From positions 5,917,754 to 5,981,753 of the forward strand of contig OY998177.1 of assembly GCA_963921935.1 (NCBI GenBank): a DNA stretch of 64,000 nt, in the 5' to 3' direction. The notes under the pieces are model-generated. The model made no database searches. It saw only the letters and a program-made list of their open reading frames with translations, and was not told the DNA's origin. The position numbers and the translations under genes were made by a program. The stretch comes from Galeruca laticollis. Its lineage: Eukaryota > Arthropoda > Insecta > Coleoptera > Chrysomelidae. This document shows, piece by piece, positions 19,466-30,410 of this stretch. Within the stretch, counting starts at the first letter, position 1, and each line of letters begins with the position of its first letter.

Positions 19466-20205
19466 CTATATTCGAAAATTTGATGTTAATAAGAGCTGTC
19501 AAGATATTTTTGCAAAGTTAATCCAGAATTATATAAACCAAAGTCATTAAGTTATTAATTTAATTTTTATTAGCTTGTTGTTTTTGTTGGATCTATATGA
19601 GTTCAATATTCATTCAGCAACGATGTGCAGTTCTACCAGACATCATCAACAGTGTTTCTTAGGATTGACCCCACAGTTAAGATTTCGTTGCAAGCAGTAG
19701 AAAAACACGGGTCCAAATTCACAAAAAATGAGATGCGGTTTTTGTAAACAAAGTTTAAGGCAAAAAAAGATCAATTTATAAAATCTCTTCACACAAAAAT
19801 TTCAGTATAATTTCAAGATATTCATACTGAACACACTTTTTGCTAAAACTACACCAACACTTACACGCGTTTCGATAGCCAAGTTATCTTCTTCAGAAAC
19901 CGAAGGTTACAGTTTACCTTCTGAAGAAACGAGCGTCAGACGGTGTAAATGTGGTTGTTGATATAGTGGTAGTAGAAACTTCATCACTGTATTTTTAATA
20001 TTTTTAGATTCAATTATATTTATTTTTAATTTTGTTGCAGTATTTTTAAATTAAGCTTTGATAGTAAAAATAGTCAAATTAATGTATTTTAATGAAAACG
20101 GTAGAAGTCATATTTGAATAATTCGAGTTATAATTCTGGATTGTCAAACTATGTTCTCATCTAATCTAGTATCATTTTTTAAATTCCAATTGAGGTTAAA
20201 CTTAC
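19466..20205 (-). other. 740-bp intron splitting finger 1
   Basis: GT-AG intron, phase 2, between the two halves of one zinc finger. It holds the repeat-like stretch 19850-19965 and otherwise no feature. Confidence 0.85.
19850..19965 (-). repeat. Penelope-like terminal repeat fragment, possible hammerhead core
   Basis: Minus strand reads CTGAAGA, a short GATA...TATC stem, then GAAACGCGT, the order of a hammerhead ribozyme core (CUGANGA, stem II, GAAA). Penelope-like elements carry such ribozymes, and the wording 'cgaaacgcgtgtaagtg' is typical of their repeats. However, CTGAAGA can also pair with an upstream TCTTCAG to make a simple hairpin, and a good stem III partner is not clear. Confidence 0.35.
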
Positions 20206-20278
20206 CTTCTGTGATGTGAATACAATCCCGTGACGTGTCCTTGACCCGTACAACCCGGGGTGGGGCATTTGCTTCCCT
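20206..20278 (-). CDS. MYT1-like: MYT1/ST18-family exon (start of finger 1)
   Basis: 73-bp coding exon. On the minus strand a CTTGTTTCAG acceptor precedes base 20278 and GTAAGTTT follows base 20206. With the single G left by the upstream exon (54686-55791) it begins GAG (Glu), then GSKCPTPGCTGQGHVTG and LYSHHR, and ends with AG of a serine codon. This is the first two-thirds of a C2HC NZF finger: both Cys of CPTPGC, the His of GQGH and the His before the HRS motif. The rest is in exon 19425-19465. Phase in 1, phase out 2. The DNA is clearly GC-richer than its surroundings. The match to MYT1-family fingers (KCPTPGC-GxGHVTGLYxHHRS) is very close. Confidence 0.94.
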
Positions 20279-20890
20279 CTGAAACAAGCGAGAAAATCGT
20301 TAAAAAGTTGGAACGTTACCGAAAACTTTTGCAAAATCGTTTAGTTCATGACTGAAAGATATAAACAGAGAAAGAAAATCAGCAACGTATAGATATAGAA
20401 TGAGATAAATAGCCGTTTTTCTGGGATCAAACTTTACGAGGGGAGTTCCAAAAATTTGTTCGATTGGATATATTGGATGAAAGTTATTTGCATTTTATTT
20501 TATTGATAGGTGCTTCAAAATTTTAAATGTATTTTTTATTGTGATTGAATGGAGACAGACAATAGAATGGTAGGTAATCGAGGAAAATGTATTTAAATAC
20601 TTTGATTTACAACTATCACACAATTTATAGATTGCTATGAGAATATTGACAAATAATGACAGTTCTTACTCTTGTCAATTGAATAATATTGACAATTCGA
20701 TGGAATAATATTATTCAATCGTCACGTCAAAATTAAATCATTATGCATTATTTTGGGTGCTAGTGAGTGGTGCGAGGCTGCTATAGCGATTTCATTAGTT
20801 TTTACAAACATTTATAATTTTGTGACATCTCGCTCATAAGCTCTGTTTGTTTCGCGTACAAGGACGACTAGGACGAGTGCTTTTGGTGAA
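20279..20890. other. start of the 34-kb intron, no feature
   Basis: AT-rich intron DNA with no supported element. Confidence 0.5.
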
Positions 20891-21351
20891 GTCGAAACGC
20901 GTGGTAGTACTCCTCCTAACATGTTGGAACTAGCCGCAAGCACAACAGAAAATTTGCTACCTACAAAAACAAAGGGATGCAGCATACAAGAATTTTATGG
21001 ATTGGCAGTCAACCTAAAAAACCATTTCTTTTTCTGATAATGTGTTACTCGTGTGTTTTGCTGAATTAAACAAGAACTACAAGTCGTCCTCACTATGGGC
21101 TTTCTACTCGATGCTTAAAAGTACCCTGAATATTCACCATAACACACATCTGGAAAATTATATGAAGCTGCAAGCGTTCCTAAAACGCCAGTCCGAAGGC
21201 CATTGACCAAAAATCCAAGACTTTTACAACGAAGGAATTTCTTGAAGAAGCTCCAGATCATCCGTTTCTTCTGTCCAAAGTAAGTAATCAAAAATGAAAT
21301 TTTTAAATATTTCATTAGTGTATTGCACTGGTTGCATTAGTCATGGGTTTA

Positions 21352-22244
21352 AAGCACAATGAAACAAAAATGTCATCAAAATTTTATTTCATGAGACATT
21401 TGTTTCACGGCGTGTTTTCACAGTGAGATAACACTCACAAGTTTTCGCGAGATTATGAAATTTTTGTTTCATGAGAAACAGTGTACAGTATTTCTGCTGT
21501 TTTCACAGTGATTTAGTTCTTCGAGCCTATACAAGCAATGGCTACAAAAAAGATAGAAGAAAAGCTGCGGCTTGTTACTACTTAATAGCCTCCCAAAAAA
21601 AAGAACTCATAACTCATAAAGTTTGGGTACGCGATTGGTTTAAGCAAAGAGAAAAATACAACTTAATGAATAATCTATTGAACAATTAGAACAAGATGAT
21701 TATGAATATTATAAAAAATTTCTCAGGATGTCTGCTTCCGATTTCTATTTATATTCTGAAATTGACATCCAAGGCTATATATTTTATCGTTAACCTCTTG
21801 AGCGGATATTTCCATAGCATTTGAAATAGCACCAATGGACGTTTTTCTAGCATTTCGATTTTTATATTGCTCTAATGACCAATCTCATAAATTTGACTAC
21901 GATTCGTATAGTTGCATTAATTTTAATATCATTTTTCGCGACCAATTGACACTACATGCTTTTCTTTTATCACATTATTTCTCATTTACTTCATTCAATC
22001 TCGCAACAACCAAATGAAACTCATTGTAAAGACACCAGCATACCGATTTTATTTCAGAGACAACACCAAAACTCCCATACAGCAAGTGAAATAAATATCA
22101 TGTATACACGTTAAAACTTGTTCATGAAAAAATGTCTCGTGAAATATTGTGTAGTGACATTTTTAACAATATTTCGTATATCTCAAAAGTGAAATATTTG
22201 ACTCATAACACAAAAATTTCATGACAATATTTCATCGTGGACCC
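21352..22244 (+). mobile_element. PIF/Harbinger-type element inside the tyrosine recombinase gene
   Basis: 893 bp flanked by TTA on both sides (21349-21351 and 22245-22247). The ends are similar when one is inverted: AAGCACAATGAAAC...ATGTCATCAAAATTTTATTTC and GGGTCCACGATGAAAT...TTGTCATGAAATTTTTG. Removing it rejoins the recombinase frame as VMGLSTLMGVCR. Inside is one transposase fragment. Confidence 0.78.
21500..21782 (+). pseudogene. HARBI1-like transposase N-terminal fragment
   Basis: Reads RKAAACYYLIASQKK, then KVWVRDWFKQREKYN, LEQDDYEYYKKFLRMSASDF. This is the start of PIF/Harbinger transposases in insects (usual WVRxWxxxR...Y.nfLRM). A shift lies near 21680. The catalytic DDE core is absent, so the element is a deletion derivative. 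Confidence 0.7.
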
Positions 22245-22848
22245 TTATCTACCTTAATGGGAGTCTGCCGCACGAACGAGTTACATTTCATGAAAATTGA
22301 AGATACAGAAGATTGCAATGGAGCTCTTATAGTCAATATATTTGTGACTAAAACATCTAGATCGCTTACCGTGTCTGGTGAATTTTACGAAATTTGTAGA
22401 AAATATCTTTCACTGCGACCACCTCATGCCACATCAAACTCTTTATTTTTAAATTGCCAGAATGGTAAACATACAAAAAGTTGGCATAAATAAGCTGGCT
22501 GCTATTGGCAAACAAATTACTATGTGTCGAAAACTGAAAGATCCTGAACTTTACACTGGTCATTCATTTCGTCGATCATCGGCAACAATTTGTGTGAGCG
22601 GGTATGGTGACATCACAACTGTGAAAAAACTAGGAAGGTGGACATCAACCGCAGTTGCCGAAGGTTACATCGACGACAACATAAATAACAAGTTAGAACG
22701 AGGAAGAAGAATTACGAAAGCAATTAACAAGAATAACTGTACCATACAAAGTGTTAACAATATTACAAGTACAGCTACCACAAGAAGTACTACTTATAAT
22801 ATGACGGGTGAAGAAAATCCACTTGTAACTTTTAATATGCGCTGGTAA

Positions 22849-23773
22849 GTGTAATTTCCCTGTGCTGCTCTGCCCTGCCCTGTGCTGTGCCGATTACGCC
22901 ACGCAGCTCAATGTGCGCCGTAACTTATACTATTTATTTTGGACATAACTGTTAAACAACATTCAATATATCGAACAGGTTTTTAATTGAAATCAATATG
23001 GGTGTTATTTAAGATAATGAAGAAACATATCATGCAAAAGGAGCAGTGATAGACCGGGAGTTAGTGACAGATTTTCGGACGTGATTTTTTACAGTATGAC
23101 ACTTTAAGTATATTGGTGTATGGATATTGTAACGATAATGAGCCATCAATGAATAATTCCACATGTTCTTGTAACATGCCGATCGGCTGTTACGATTTCC
23201 ATCGGACTATAGTATTTTAATTCCGTCGGACTTATGGGTACATTGGAAAAATCTCTTCCATTCAGTTAATTGCTAGAAGTTATATTGTGGTGGTTTCACA
23301 TATTTGCTGCTCTGCAGCTTCTATGTAGGCCTTAAGTAAACTTAGAGGACATCGCTAGAGACAACAGGGAACCGGCCGGTATGGAATTAATATCACATCT
23401 CCATCTACTAGCGCCTAGCTGAGAGCTGAATAACTCGCGAGGGTCACCAAGTTAAGTCCTTTGTCTTATTCTCAATTCATAAATCTAGAATTGGAGATTT
23501 TTATTGTATAACTGCGTTCGTATTCATCTTGTATTTTGGATATGCGGTTAATGTGAATTATCTCATTGCCCTTATTGATTTATAAATAAATATAATTTGC
23601 TGAAACCTTTGATATTTGATTTTTAACAATTCTTATTAATTTGGACCTTCGCATTACGAAATTTTCATTACTTTGTTCAGTAAAAGTAAATAAATTAATT
23701 ATAAGGTTTTCCAGTTTTTAATCTCTCCAATCGGGGTAGATAAGGTAACCGAGACCCTTGCATTCTTTATATA
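22849..23773. other. intron sequence without recognised feature
   Basis: Includes a short CCTGTGCTGTGCC-rich patch at 22860-22890; no gene supported. Confidence 0.5.
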
Positions 23774-24063
23774 TGTTACACTCAAACGCAGAAACCGGAC
23801 AATGACCGAAATTTTTACTCTCGCCGCGAGGTTGACATTGCATTTTACCAAATTGGTGAAGTGAGCATTTTATTCGGTCATTGGCCGAAGCAAAATACTC
23901 AGTTCGCGTAGTGGGAAAAGATAAGTATTCAATTGCCGAAGCGAACCGAAGTAAAAACGTTCTTCGGAGATTAAGCAAAACCATAATACCCACTTCGCGA
24001 GGTGGGCAATCACTTTTACCCTCGTCACGTAGTATTTTCACTTTTGCGCAAACGCCGAATAGC
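23774..24063 (+). repeat. left TIR of the Ginger-like element
   Basis: Inverted partner of 24986-25270. Contains several internal TACTC-ACTTCGCG-like motifs, giving short direct and inverted repeats inside the TIR. Confidence 0.8.
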
Positions 24064-24179
24064 ATTTTTTTCTGGGAAGACGTGCGTGCAGGTCGAGACA
24101 TGTTACCCCCACCATCCACTGCTAGTGCGCTGTGGTGATACACTAGTTTTGGGTGAAGTACGTTTCATGCTTCTAATAT

Positions 24180-24814
24180 CGTTTGTGGTAACATTACCAA
24201 TGTCCAGTGGTACCATCACACGCTGTGATGTCGATTGTGACAAAGGAAATAAATGTATTGAACGTGGTCAACACGTTCATGATGAAGCTTCAAATGAAGA
24301 ACACCTAAACTCACTCCTGTGTACTCTATGTTCTAGAAAATCAGCCATAGAAGCAACAAGGGAAAACTCTATAACTGCCTTAAAATGTCAGACAGCCAAA
24401 ATGTTGAAGAACACTGAAAGGAAACTAACCCCAGTTTCAGTCGGAGATAACGTATTGGTTAATATTCCTGATGTTGATCGGGCACGACTAGCTCCTAGAA
24501 ATGTAATGGCAGTAGTCATAAATAAGAGCGATTACCTCTTTACCGTTGGTACGAGGCACGGAGTTCTAGACAAAGAGTTTTCTAGAAACCAGTTCCAGGT
24601 TGCTCCTAGTAAATTTATTAATACTATAGATGTACCGGATCAACAACGGAACATCCGTAAAGAAGCAATGATGTCATCCGGGTCCAAACAAGGATACACT
24701 AGATGTGGATGTGATTGCAAGAAGAAGTGTTCTGGCGAATCTTGCAAATGTGTAAAATCTCAATTAAAGTGTAATTCCAAATGCCACGGCAGCATCTCTT
24801 GTGGAAACAAGTAA
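24180..24814 (+). pseudogene. KRBA2/SCAND3-like integrase protein, C-terminal part
   Basis: Open for about 210 codons to TAA at 24812-24814. It has a Lys/Arg helix (CQTAKMLKNTERKL), then VSVGDNVLVNIPDVDRAR (an SH3-like integrase C-terminal fold), RNVMAVVI, GTRHGVLDKEFSRNQF and a cysteine-rich tail (CGCDCKKKCSGESCKCVK, then CNSKCHG, CGNK). This is the order seen after the integrase core in KRAB-A domain-containing protein 2-like proteins of insects and vertebrates. The core and the upstream zinc domain are missing. The tail is likely metal-binding. No start codon can be chosen with confidence, since the frame runs up into the left TIR. Confidence 0.72.
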
Positions 24815-24985
24815 CATAAATTAGAATGTGAAATGCCAAGAACCGTTTTTTCCTGATATAACTCCATGTATTTTTTATGTGTTGTTTTACTATAGTACAT
24901 GCTTTTTCAATTGAAAACTGCATTCCATTTCAGTTTGTTACAAATGTATGTAGGGTAATTGTAAGATCGTGCATGCTGCTTATAG

Positions 24986-25270
24986 GCTATTCGGCGTTTG
25001 CGCAAATTGAAAATACTCATCACGTGACGAGGGTAAAAGTGATTGCTCACCTCGCGAAGTGGGTATTATGATGGTTTTGCTCAATCTCCGGAGAACGTTT
25101 TCACTTCGGTTCGCTTCGGGAATTGAGTACTTATCTTACGCGAACTGAGTATTTTGCATCGGCCAATGACCGAATAAAATACTCACTTCGCGAAGTCTGT
25201 AAAATGTAATAACCTCGCGGCGAGAGTAAAAATTTCGACCATTGTTCGGTTTTGGCGTTTTAGTGTAACA
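24986..25270 (-). repeat. right TIR of the Ginger-like element
   Basis: Inverted partner of 23774-24063, ending GTGTAACA next to TATATA. Confidence 0.8.
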
Positions 25271-25790
25271 TATATAAAAAAAAAATTACTAGATTTTTTT
25301 AATGAACATGCGCAAACGGTATGCCATTTTTCCTTAGCTCACGTATAGCATAAACAAGAAAGACTACTCAAGGGTACACTGTTCCGAAACGCGGATAAAT
25401 ACTTTTTTTAAATACATTTACACCTGCCCGATGCGACCCTGTGGACTCACGCAAACGATGTGCCAATGACTTTGCCAATAGCTTTTTCGTTGAATTTCAT
25501 TTTAAAGCACATGGCAGCCTGCTAGAAATCGTATTAAAACGCTTAATTTGGAAACAAAATTTAACTAACTTTCAAAATATATCAAGAACACGGAATTATT
25601 AATTTTTGTATTGCTTATTATCCTTAGAATATTCATACCTCAATATTCTCCAACAGTCATACTGTCCGAAAATCTTCCGGTCTATAAATGCAAACATATT
25701 CCATTTGATTTTAATTCTATGGTATAACCTTCCATATCAAAGTAAAAATTAATGGAGAAATAAACATGGTTTCTAGTGAAAAAATCGTGC
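25271..25790. other. intron sequence without recognised feature
   Basis: No supported gene or repeat. Confidence 0.5.
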
Positions 25791-26215
25791 AAGGATTGGA
25801 GGACAGACATAATAATACCACTTTACACAAAAGGGAGTCGCGAAATTGCGCAAATTACAGGAGTATTACATTGAATAGCATGCCTAGTAATGTTTTTATT
25901 AAAATAATAGAAAACAGACTTAAACAAAACTAAAGACAACGTTGGAAGACTCTCAACATGGATTTAGGAAGGAAAGAAGCACGCACCTAATATTCATACT
26001 GAGACAAAGAGGAGAAAAATTAGAAAGGAAAGGAAAAAGAAATGCACTTATGCTTCATTGATTTGAAAAAGGATTTCGATAAAAAAGAATGAGTAATATT
26101 TGGAGTGGTCTCAGGAAAAGAGGAGTCGGGAAGACTATGTTCGCGATGGTAAAAGCACTATATTATAGAAACAACACAAACAAAGTGAGAGTATATAATA
26201 TGGAATGAAGCCCTC
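25791..26215 (+). pseudogene. LINE reverse transcriptase fragment
   Basis: Frames in order read CANYRSITLNSMPSNVFIKI, IENRLKQN, a stop, then HGFRKE-type and HLCFIDLKKDFDKK (usual CFIDxxKAFD with the first catalytic Asp), and KTMFAMVKALYYRNNTNKVRV. It is the front half of a non-LTR reverse transcriptase with several shifts and stops. The YADD region is not present. Confidence 0.75.
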
Positions 26216-26463
26216 TTTTCCATAGTAATAGAAATACGTGAAATATAATAATGGACAATAATTATAAAATGAAGCTGAATATTATTATTATATAATGTGA
26301 TATATTATATTTGTATGTCCTACATCTAACGGTAACCGGTTAAACTAAATAAGAATGAAAAATCATGCAAAGTACGTTCTGACTAGTTAGTCTTTTGAAT
26401 GACTGATTAGTTCTTCGCCATATTTAATTTTCAGTAAAGTGTATCTACTTTAACGACCCTTAC

Positions 26464-26898
26464 TCGTGGAATATACTCATTTTACTGTTTTAAATGAAAC
26501 TTACTGTTTCTAGACACAATATATTGAAAAAATGTTAAAAATTCTAAGAAATTTGACAATTGTTTCGATATTAAATATCATTGTCAGAATGACAGAAGTT
26601 ACATTTCATTTGGTGCCTACCTGATGTTTAATAATTATTTGTAATACCTTTCTTCTTCTTTTTTTCTATTGACATATATTAAGTCAATCACAAGGTGGGC
26701 CACTTCTTGGTCTAGCCAAAAATAATTATTAAACATCAGGTAGGAATCAAATGAAATGTAGCTTCTATTATTCTAACGATGATATTTAATATCGAAACAA
26801 TTGTCAAATTTCATAGAATTTTTAACATTTTTTCAATATATTGTGGAATTATTTAGAAACAGTAAGTTTCATTTAAAAACAGTGAAATGTATCTATTT
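26464..26898. repeat. foldback (palindromic) element
   Basis: Arms 26464-26640 and 26719-26898 are inverted copies of about 175 bp with a 78-bp spacer. Arms share GATATTAAATATC-like and AACAATTGTCAAATTTC blocks. The spacer (TCTTCTTC...CCACTTCTTGGTCTAGCC) is also present, beside a single arm, at 46907-46982. It has no coding part and is likely a non-autonomous mobile element. Confidence 0.82.
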
Positions 26899-26899
26899 T

Positions 26900-28560
26900 G
26901 ATAACCTGGAACCAGTTTTCGTCAAAACCTACTGTTGCTTTATAAGATTATATAATACGAGGCAAATAATACAAATTATTAAGTGTCTCCCTAAACAGTT
27001 TAATATTTTAATGTCTAGTTACTATCATAAAATTTAATGGTACTCACTTTGAAATACACTCATAAATAAAGTTTTTTACCATATCGTACTAGCTTCAAGT
27101 ACATATTACAACAAATGAATGTTTTGATTGAACGAACAGTTGTAGCTGACGCGTTTCCATAGCAATGATAAGTTTAACAGTATTTCGGGTGTGGGTAAAT
27201 GAAAAATCACTCAAATGCTTGTGTAATGATGGGGATATACCACTATTGCCAGAGAAACTGAATAAGAATCAAACACGGTTCCTTCTGGATCAATTCAAAA
27301 CTGGGACTATCTGAGTAGTTGACAATAATGGTAAAGATTATAAGTTTTAAAAAACTCAACACGGTACTCATCTTTTATTCAAGTGGTAGTAGTTTTGTTA
27401 TCAACAATTTCCAAAAAAAAAAGAAATATCTTTATCGAACTTTTTGATTTGCCCTAGTAAGCGAATCGTTCAAGCTTTATATTGAACATTTCATATTTTA
27501 TGAGAATTAACTTCTATTTATATGTTTCAAAATGAAATATTTTTTAGATAGCAAATAGTATAACCTAATATAAACTTGAGAAACATAAAATATTACTTCT
27601 CTAGTGATGTTAATAAGCTACAGTACTGAAAAAAGAATTCAAAAACATTGGGTATATCAAATAACTTGTGTTATATGTGTGTATGATGTACGGGCTTACG
27701 TCCCATATTCCTCAGCTTCATTAGTAATCGCCAAACCAGGCATATACCCATGACACATCATAAAAAGAACCGTTCGTAGTAGTTTTTTTGTTTTCTCTTC
27801 ATCTCTACCCACAACTTCCAAACTTTCAAAAAGAGTTTTGCGCAACTCTGAAACTCCGCCCTAAAGGTCGATTAGCCTATCCGTATCGTCGGGTGGAGAC
27901 TCAGAAGAAAAATCTTTTTTCAGAAAAAAGTAACCGCATCGGAGAGTGGCAGCCTGGCGTCGGTCACCGCACCTGCGTCGCATCGCTATTCGCGACGCCG
28001 ACGCTTTCTCTTGGTCAGGAGGCGCCGCGAGGATGTAATTTTTTTCTTTTTGGGAGTTCTTTGGGATTACTCCCACTTTGGAGGAGATTCAGGACCAAGG
28101 AGGAGCGAAAGAAGGAGGTGTTGGAAAAAATGTGCAGAGTATGTAAATAGAGTTGGTAAAGGATTTTTTCAATGGAACATTGAACGGTAACCGGTCGTTT
28201 TGGTGAGAAAGTTACCAATTTAAAAAATAATATGGTCAATTGTTATTGACAAAGCAGTGTGAAGATGTATGTATCCCCTTTAAAATATAGTAATTATCAA
28301 CTAAAAAATGTTTTGATATAATTCTCTGAAATCGAAAGATTCCATGGCCTCTAATTAGAATACAGGGTATAGTCTATTAATAATATTCACTATGGGGTAA
28401 CTACATATAAAAACAAATTTTAAAAATTCATAGACCCATGACTGATTTTTGAATTTAAATATTTTGCGTCATTGTTATTTATACAATCCGGTGTGTGTCT
28501 ACTATTATAGTACAGACAATATGATGAAAAATAAGGAGCTTGAAAGAATTATTACACCCA
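26900..28560. other. intron sequence with a GC-rich patch
   Basis: Mostly AT-rich. From about 27850 to 28120 the composition turns GC-rich (GCATCGGAGAGTGGC, GGCGCCGCGAGG), with an open frame of 120 codons on the plus strand (27788-28150) and an overlapping one on the minus strand. No domain is recognisable. It may be part of an LTR or an untranslated region of an unrecognised element. Confidence 0.4.
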
Positions 28561-28810
28561 GTCTTATATGAACATAAATATTCTAGGAAAAATGGTGTTG
28601 AAGTTTCCAAAAAACGGTTTTTTGGCTGTAGCGTAACAATTTGCGTTTTTAAGAACTTTCAAATTTCCGTAGATTTCGGTTTAAGTGATAATTAAGAAAA
28701 AAAAATCCGAAAACAGAAGTTATGCGGTAAAATGCGAATCCTTTTCTATGAGGACCTAGGACATTACTTTCGTGATCTTGGGAAAAGTTATGAGGTTAAA
28801 AGGGTAAATT
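28560..28810 (-). repeat. dispersed repeat, copy 1
   Basis: GATCTTGGGAAAAGTTATGAGG (within 28774-28796) recurs inverted, with a similar surround (TTAAAACCCTCATAACTTTTCCCAAGG), at 37040-37066. Nature unknown. Confidence 0.45.
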
Positions 28811-29039
28811 GGGTTTTTAAAGAAAAATCGGTATGGTATGTTCCATCATAGTAAAGGTTTAGTTGTTTTTAGAGGAAAAAACCGTATAGCGAAGGGTGCT
28901 AGCATAATAGCTCCAATTGCCCCAACAATGTCGGGCGCTACTCCCCCCTTTGTTGCCTCTAAGTATGTCTCCTCGAAACCATCTGTCAGATATAACAGCA
29001 ATTTAATCCCTATTTACTTTGTCCTCTTACTAGCTCCAT

Positions 29040-30410
29040 AATTCCTGTTTTTTAGTGGACAAGATTTTTATAGTAATTATATGTGTGGCACTCATTTTTG
29101 ATACCATTGATTCGGCCTTATCTCTTCATCTTAATTCACTCGTCTTCTACTATCCAGCATCTGTCGCATGTTCTGGGTCTTCCACCTCGACACAATATCT
29201 GCATGTCTCCGTTTCTGACAGTTTCATCCTTTTCAGATAACTCCCGAAAGAGCCATGACATGTAAGTACCTGTGTCAACCAGTAGACGAGCCTAGGATGT
29301 TTACAGTTTACCCACGCTGGAAATTCTCTTATAACTTATATTAGTTCATTGGACAGTCGCACTATTTTCCTTCCACTTCCGCTGCCATTCTTGCATTGTG
29401 TTCTGTCTAGTTTTCTCCTTAAGGGCCTCTTTATCCTCGTTTCTGCAGACGTGCATTTCTTTCCTCTCCAAGATCATACATTCAATAGGGGGATTATTAC
29501 GTACAGAGCTGCCATCGAAACGGTCTTATATGCACATGCCATCCCCGTAGCAACATTTTTCGTTACCCACTATTTACGATTTTCCCATATTTCTTTATTT
29601 TGACAACACAGCTCCAGACCGGTGCCCCCTAGAAAATACTATTGTGTACCATTGCACACAGTACCTCTCTGTTCGCAAATGACGGTCCAAGGTATCTTAC
29701 ATTTTTTACAGGGTCAACATTCATTCCGCATATATTGAACATGTCTATTCCTACCAACTTCTAAAATTATCGCCTTCGTTTTACGCCAGGGATAGTCTAT
29801 TATTTGTCATCCATCTATTGATCCTGCGGATATACTCATTTGTCAAAAATACCGAACTTTCTTTAACATCCGCTGCTACCATCAATGCCAAGTCATCAGC
29901 AAGTAAAATTATTGTTGCTGAATCGGCCAATGATACTCTTAGGATTGCATAATAGAGATAATTCCAATTGTAGGGTCTAGAAGAGATACCTGAGGGACCC
30001 TAGCGCATATATCGAGTTTCATTCCTTTACCGTAGCCTACCTTCCTGTTTTTGAAATATTCAGACTCTATATTTATAAGGTATTGTGCTACATTCGTACG
30101 CAGGAGTTTATTGAGTATAAAACTCTGTGTAGCAGTGTTGAAATCATTTTTGACATCGAGATGGGTTAGTAAGCACCATTTCTTCTTTGTCTTTCTAATT
30201 TTCTCGTATTCAAGCCCAGTTACTTGAATCATTGATCTGCTCTTTCTGAAGCTATATTATCATGTATATATTCCTTTATCTCTAGTTCCTTGTTAAGTCA
30301 TTCCCTGATGAGTACTTCGAAGAGTTAACTGATAGTGTTGAGAAGACAAATGGGACTAAATGATTTCAGGTCTTTCTTGTCTTTTTGCTTGTTCAAATCT
30401 CTCTAAATTA
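29040..30410 (-). pseudogene. R1/Jockey-type LINE ORF2 remnant
   Basis: Minus-strand non-LTR reverse transcriptase in pieces. In order: FSPICLLNTISKLFEVLI (about 30380), KKWCLLTHLDVKNDFNTA (first catalytic Asp), VPQVSLLDPTIG, a degenerate ADDLALMVAA (about 29900), INRWMTNNRLSLA, then TLDRHL, and near 29250-29150 the C-terminal GSFGSYLKRMKLSETETC and EDPEHATD zinc-type end. Many stops and shifts. The endonuclease domain is absent, so the copy is 5' truncated. Confidence 0.78.

Larger units (their letters stand above)
20895..22848 (+). pseudogene. tyrosine recombinase gene, interrupted by a Harbinger-type element
   Basis: Transposon-encoded tyrosine recombinase of a type different from that at 8880-9960. 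Parts in order: MLELAASTTENLLPTK near 20920; the core-binding domain (FSDNVLLVCFAELNKNYK, SSLWAFYSMLKSTL, LQAFLKRQSEG); KEFLEEAPDHPFLLSK up to 21279; CIALVALVMG (21319-21348); then, after the insertion, GVCRTNELHFMKIED. Next are the LFLNCQNGK strand and the catalytic end: TGHSFRRSSAT keeps His and Arg, the box-II His is Leu (KKLGRWTS) and the AEGYIDD tyrosine is present. Two frameshifts and two stops occur before 21280 and one shift lies at about 22475. A GTAAGT...TTCATTAG stretch (21280-21318) may be a 39-bp intron. Confidence 0.82.
23774..25270 (+). mobile_element. Ginger-like element with about 290-bp TIRs
   Basis: 1497 bp starting TGTTACAC and ending GTGTAACA, flanked by TATA on both sides (in a TATATA context). 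TIRs: 23774-24063 and 24986-25270, mirror copies with many shared blocks (AAATTTTTACTCTCGCCGCGA, TATTCGGCGTTTGCGCAAA-type ends). TGT...ACA ends and 4-bp duplications fit the published Ginger superfamily, which uses integrase-like transposases. The single gene inside matches the end of KRBA2/SCAND3-like integrase proteins, which supports this. The integrase core is deleted. Confidence 0.65.

Noticed and set aside
23718..24143. 141-codon minus-strand open frame
   Set aside because: Lies in the long TIR of the Ginger-like element; a mirrored version exists in the other TIR, and it has no domain.
27788..28150. 120-codon frame in the GC-rich patch as a gene
   Set aside because: No domain, no conserved pattern, and the opposite strand is open as well; composition explains it.
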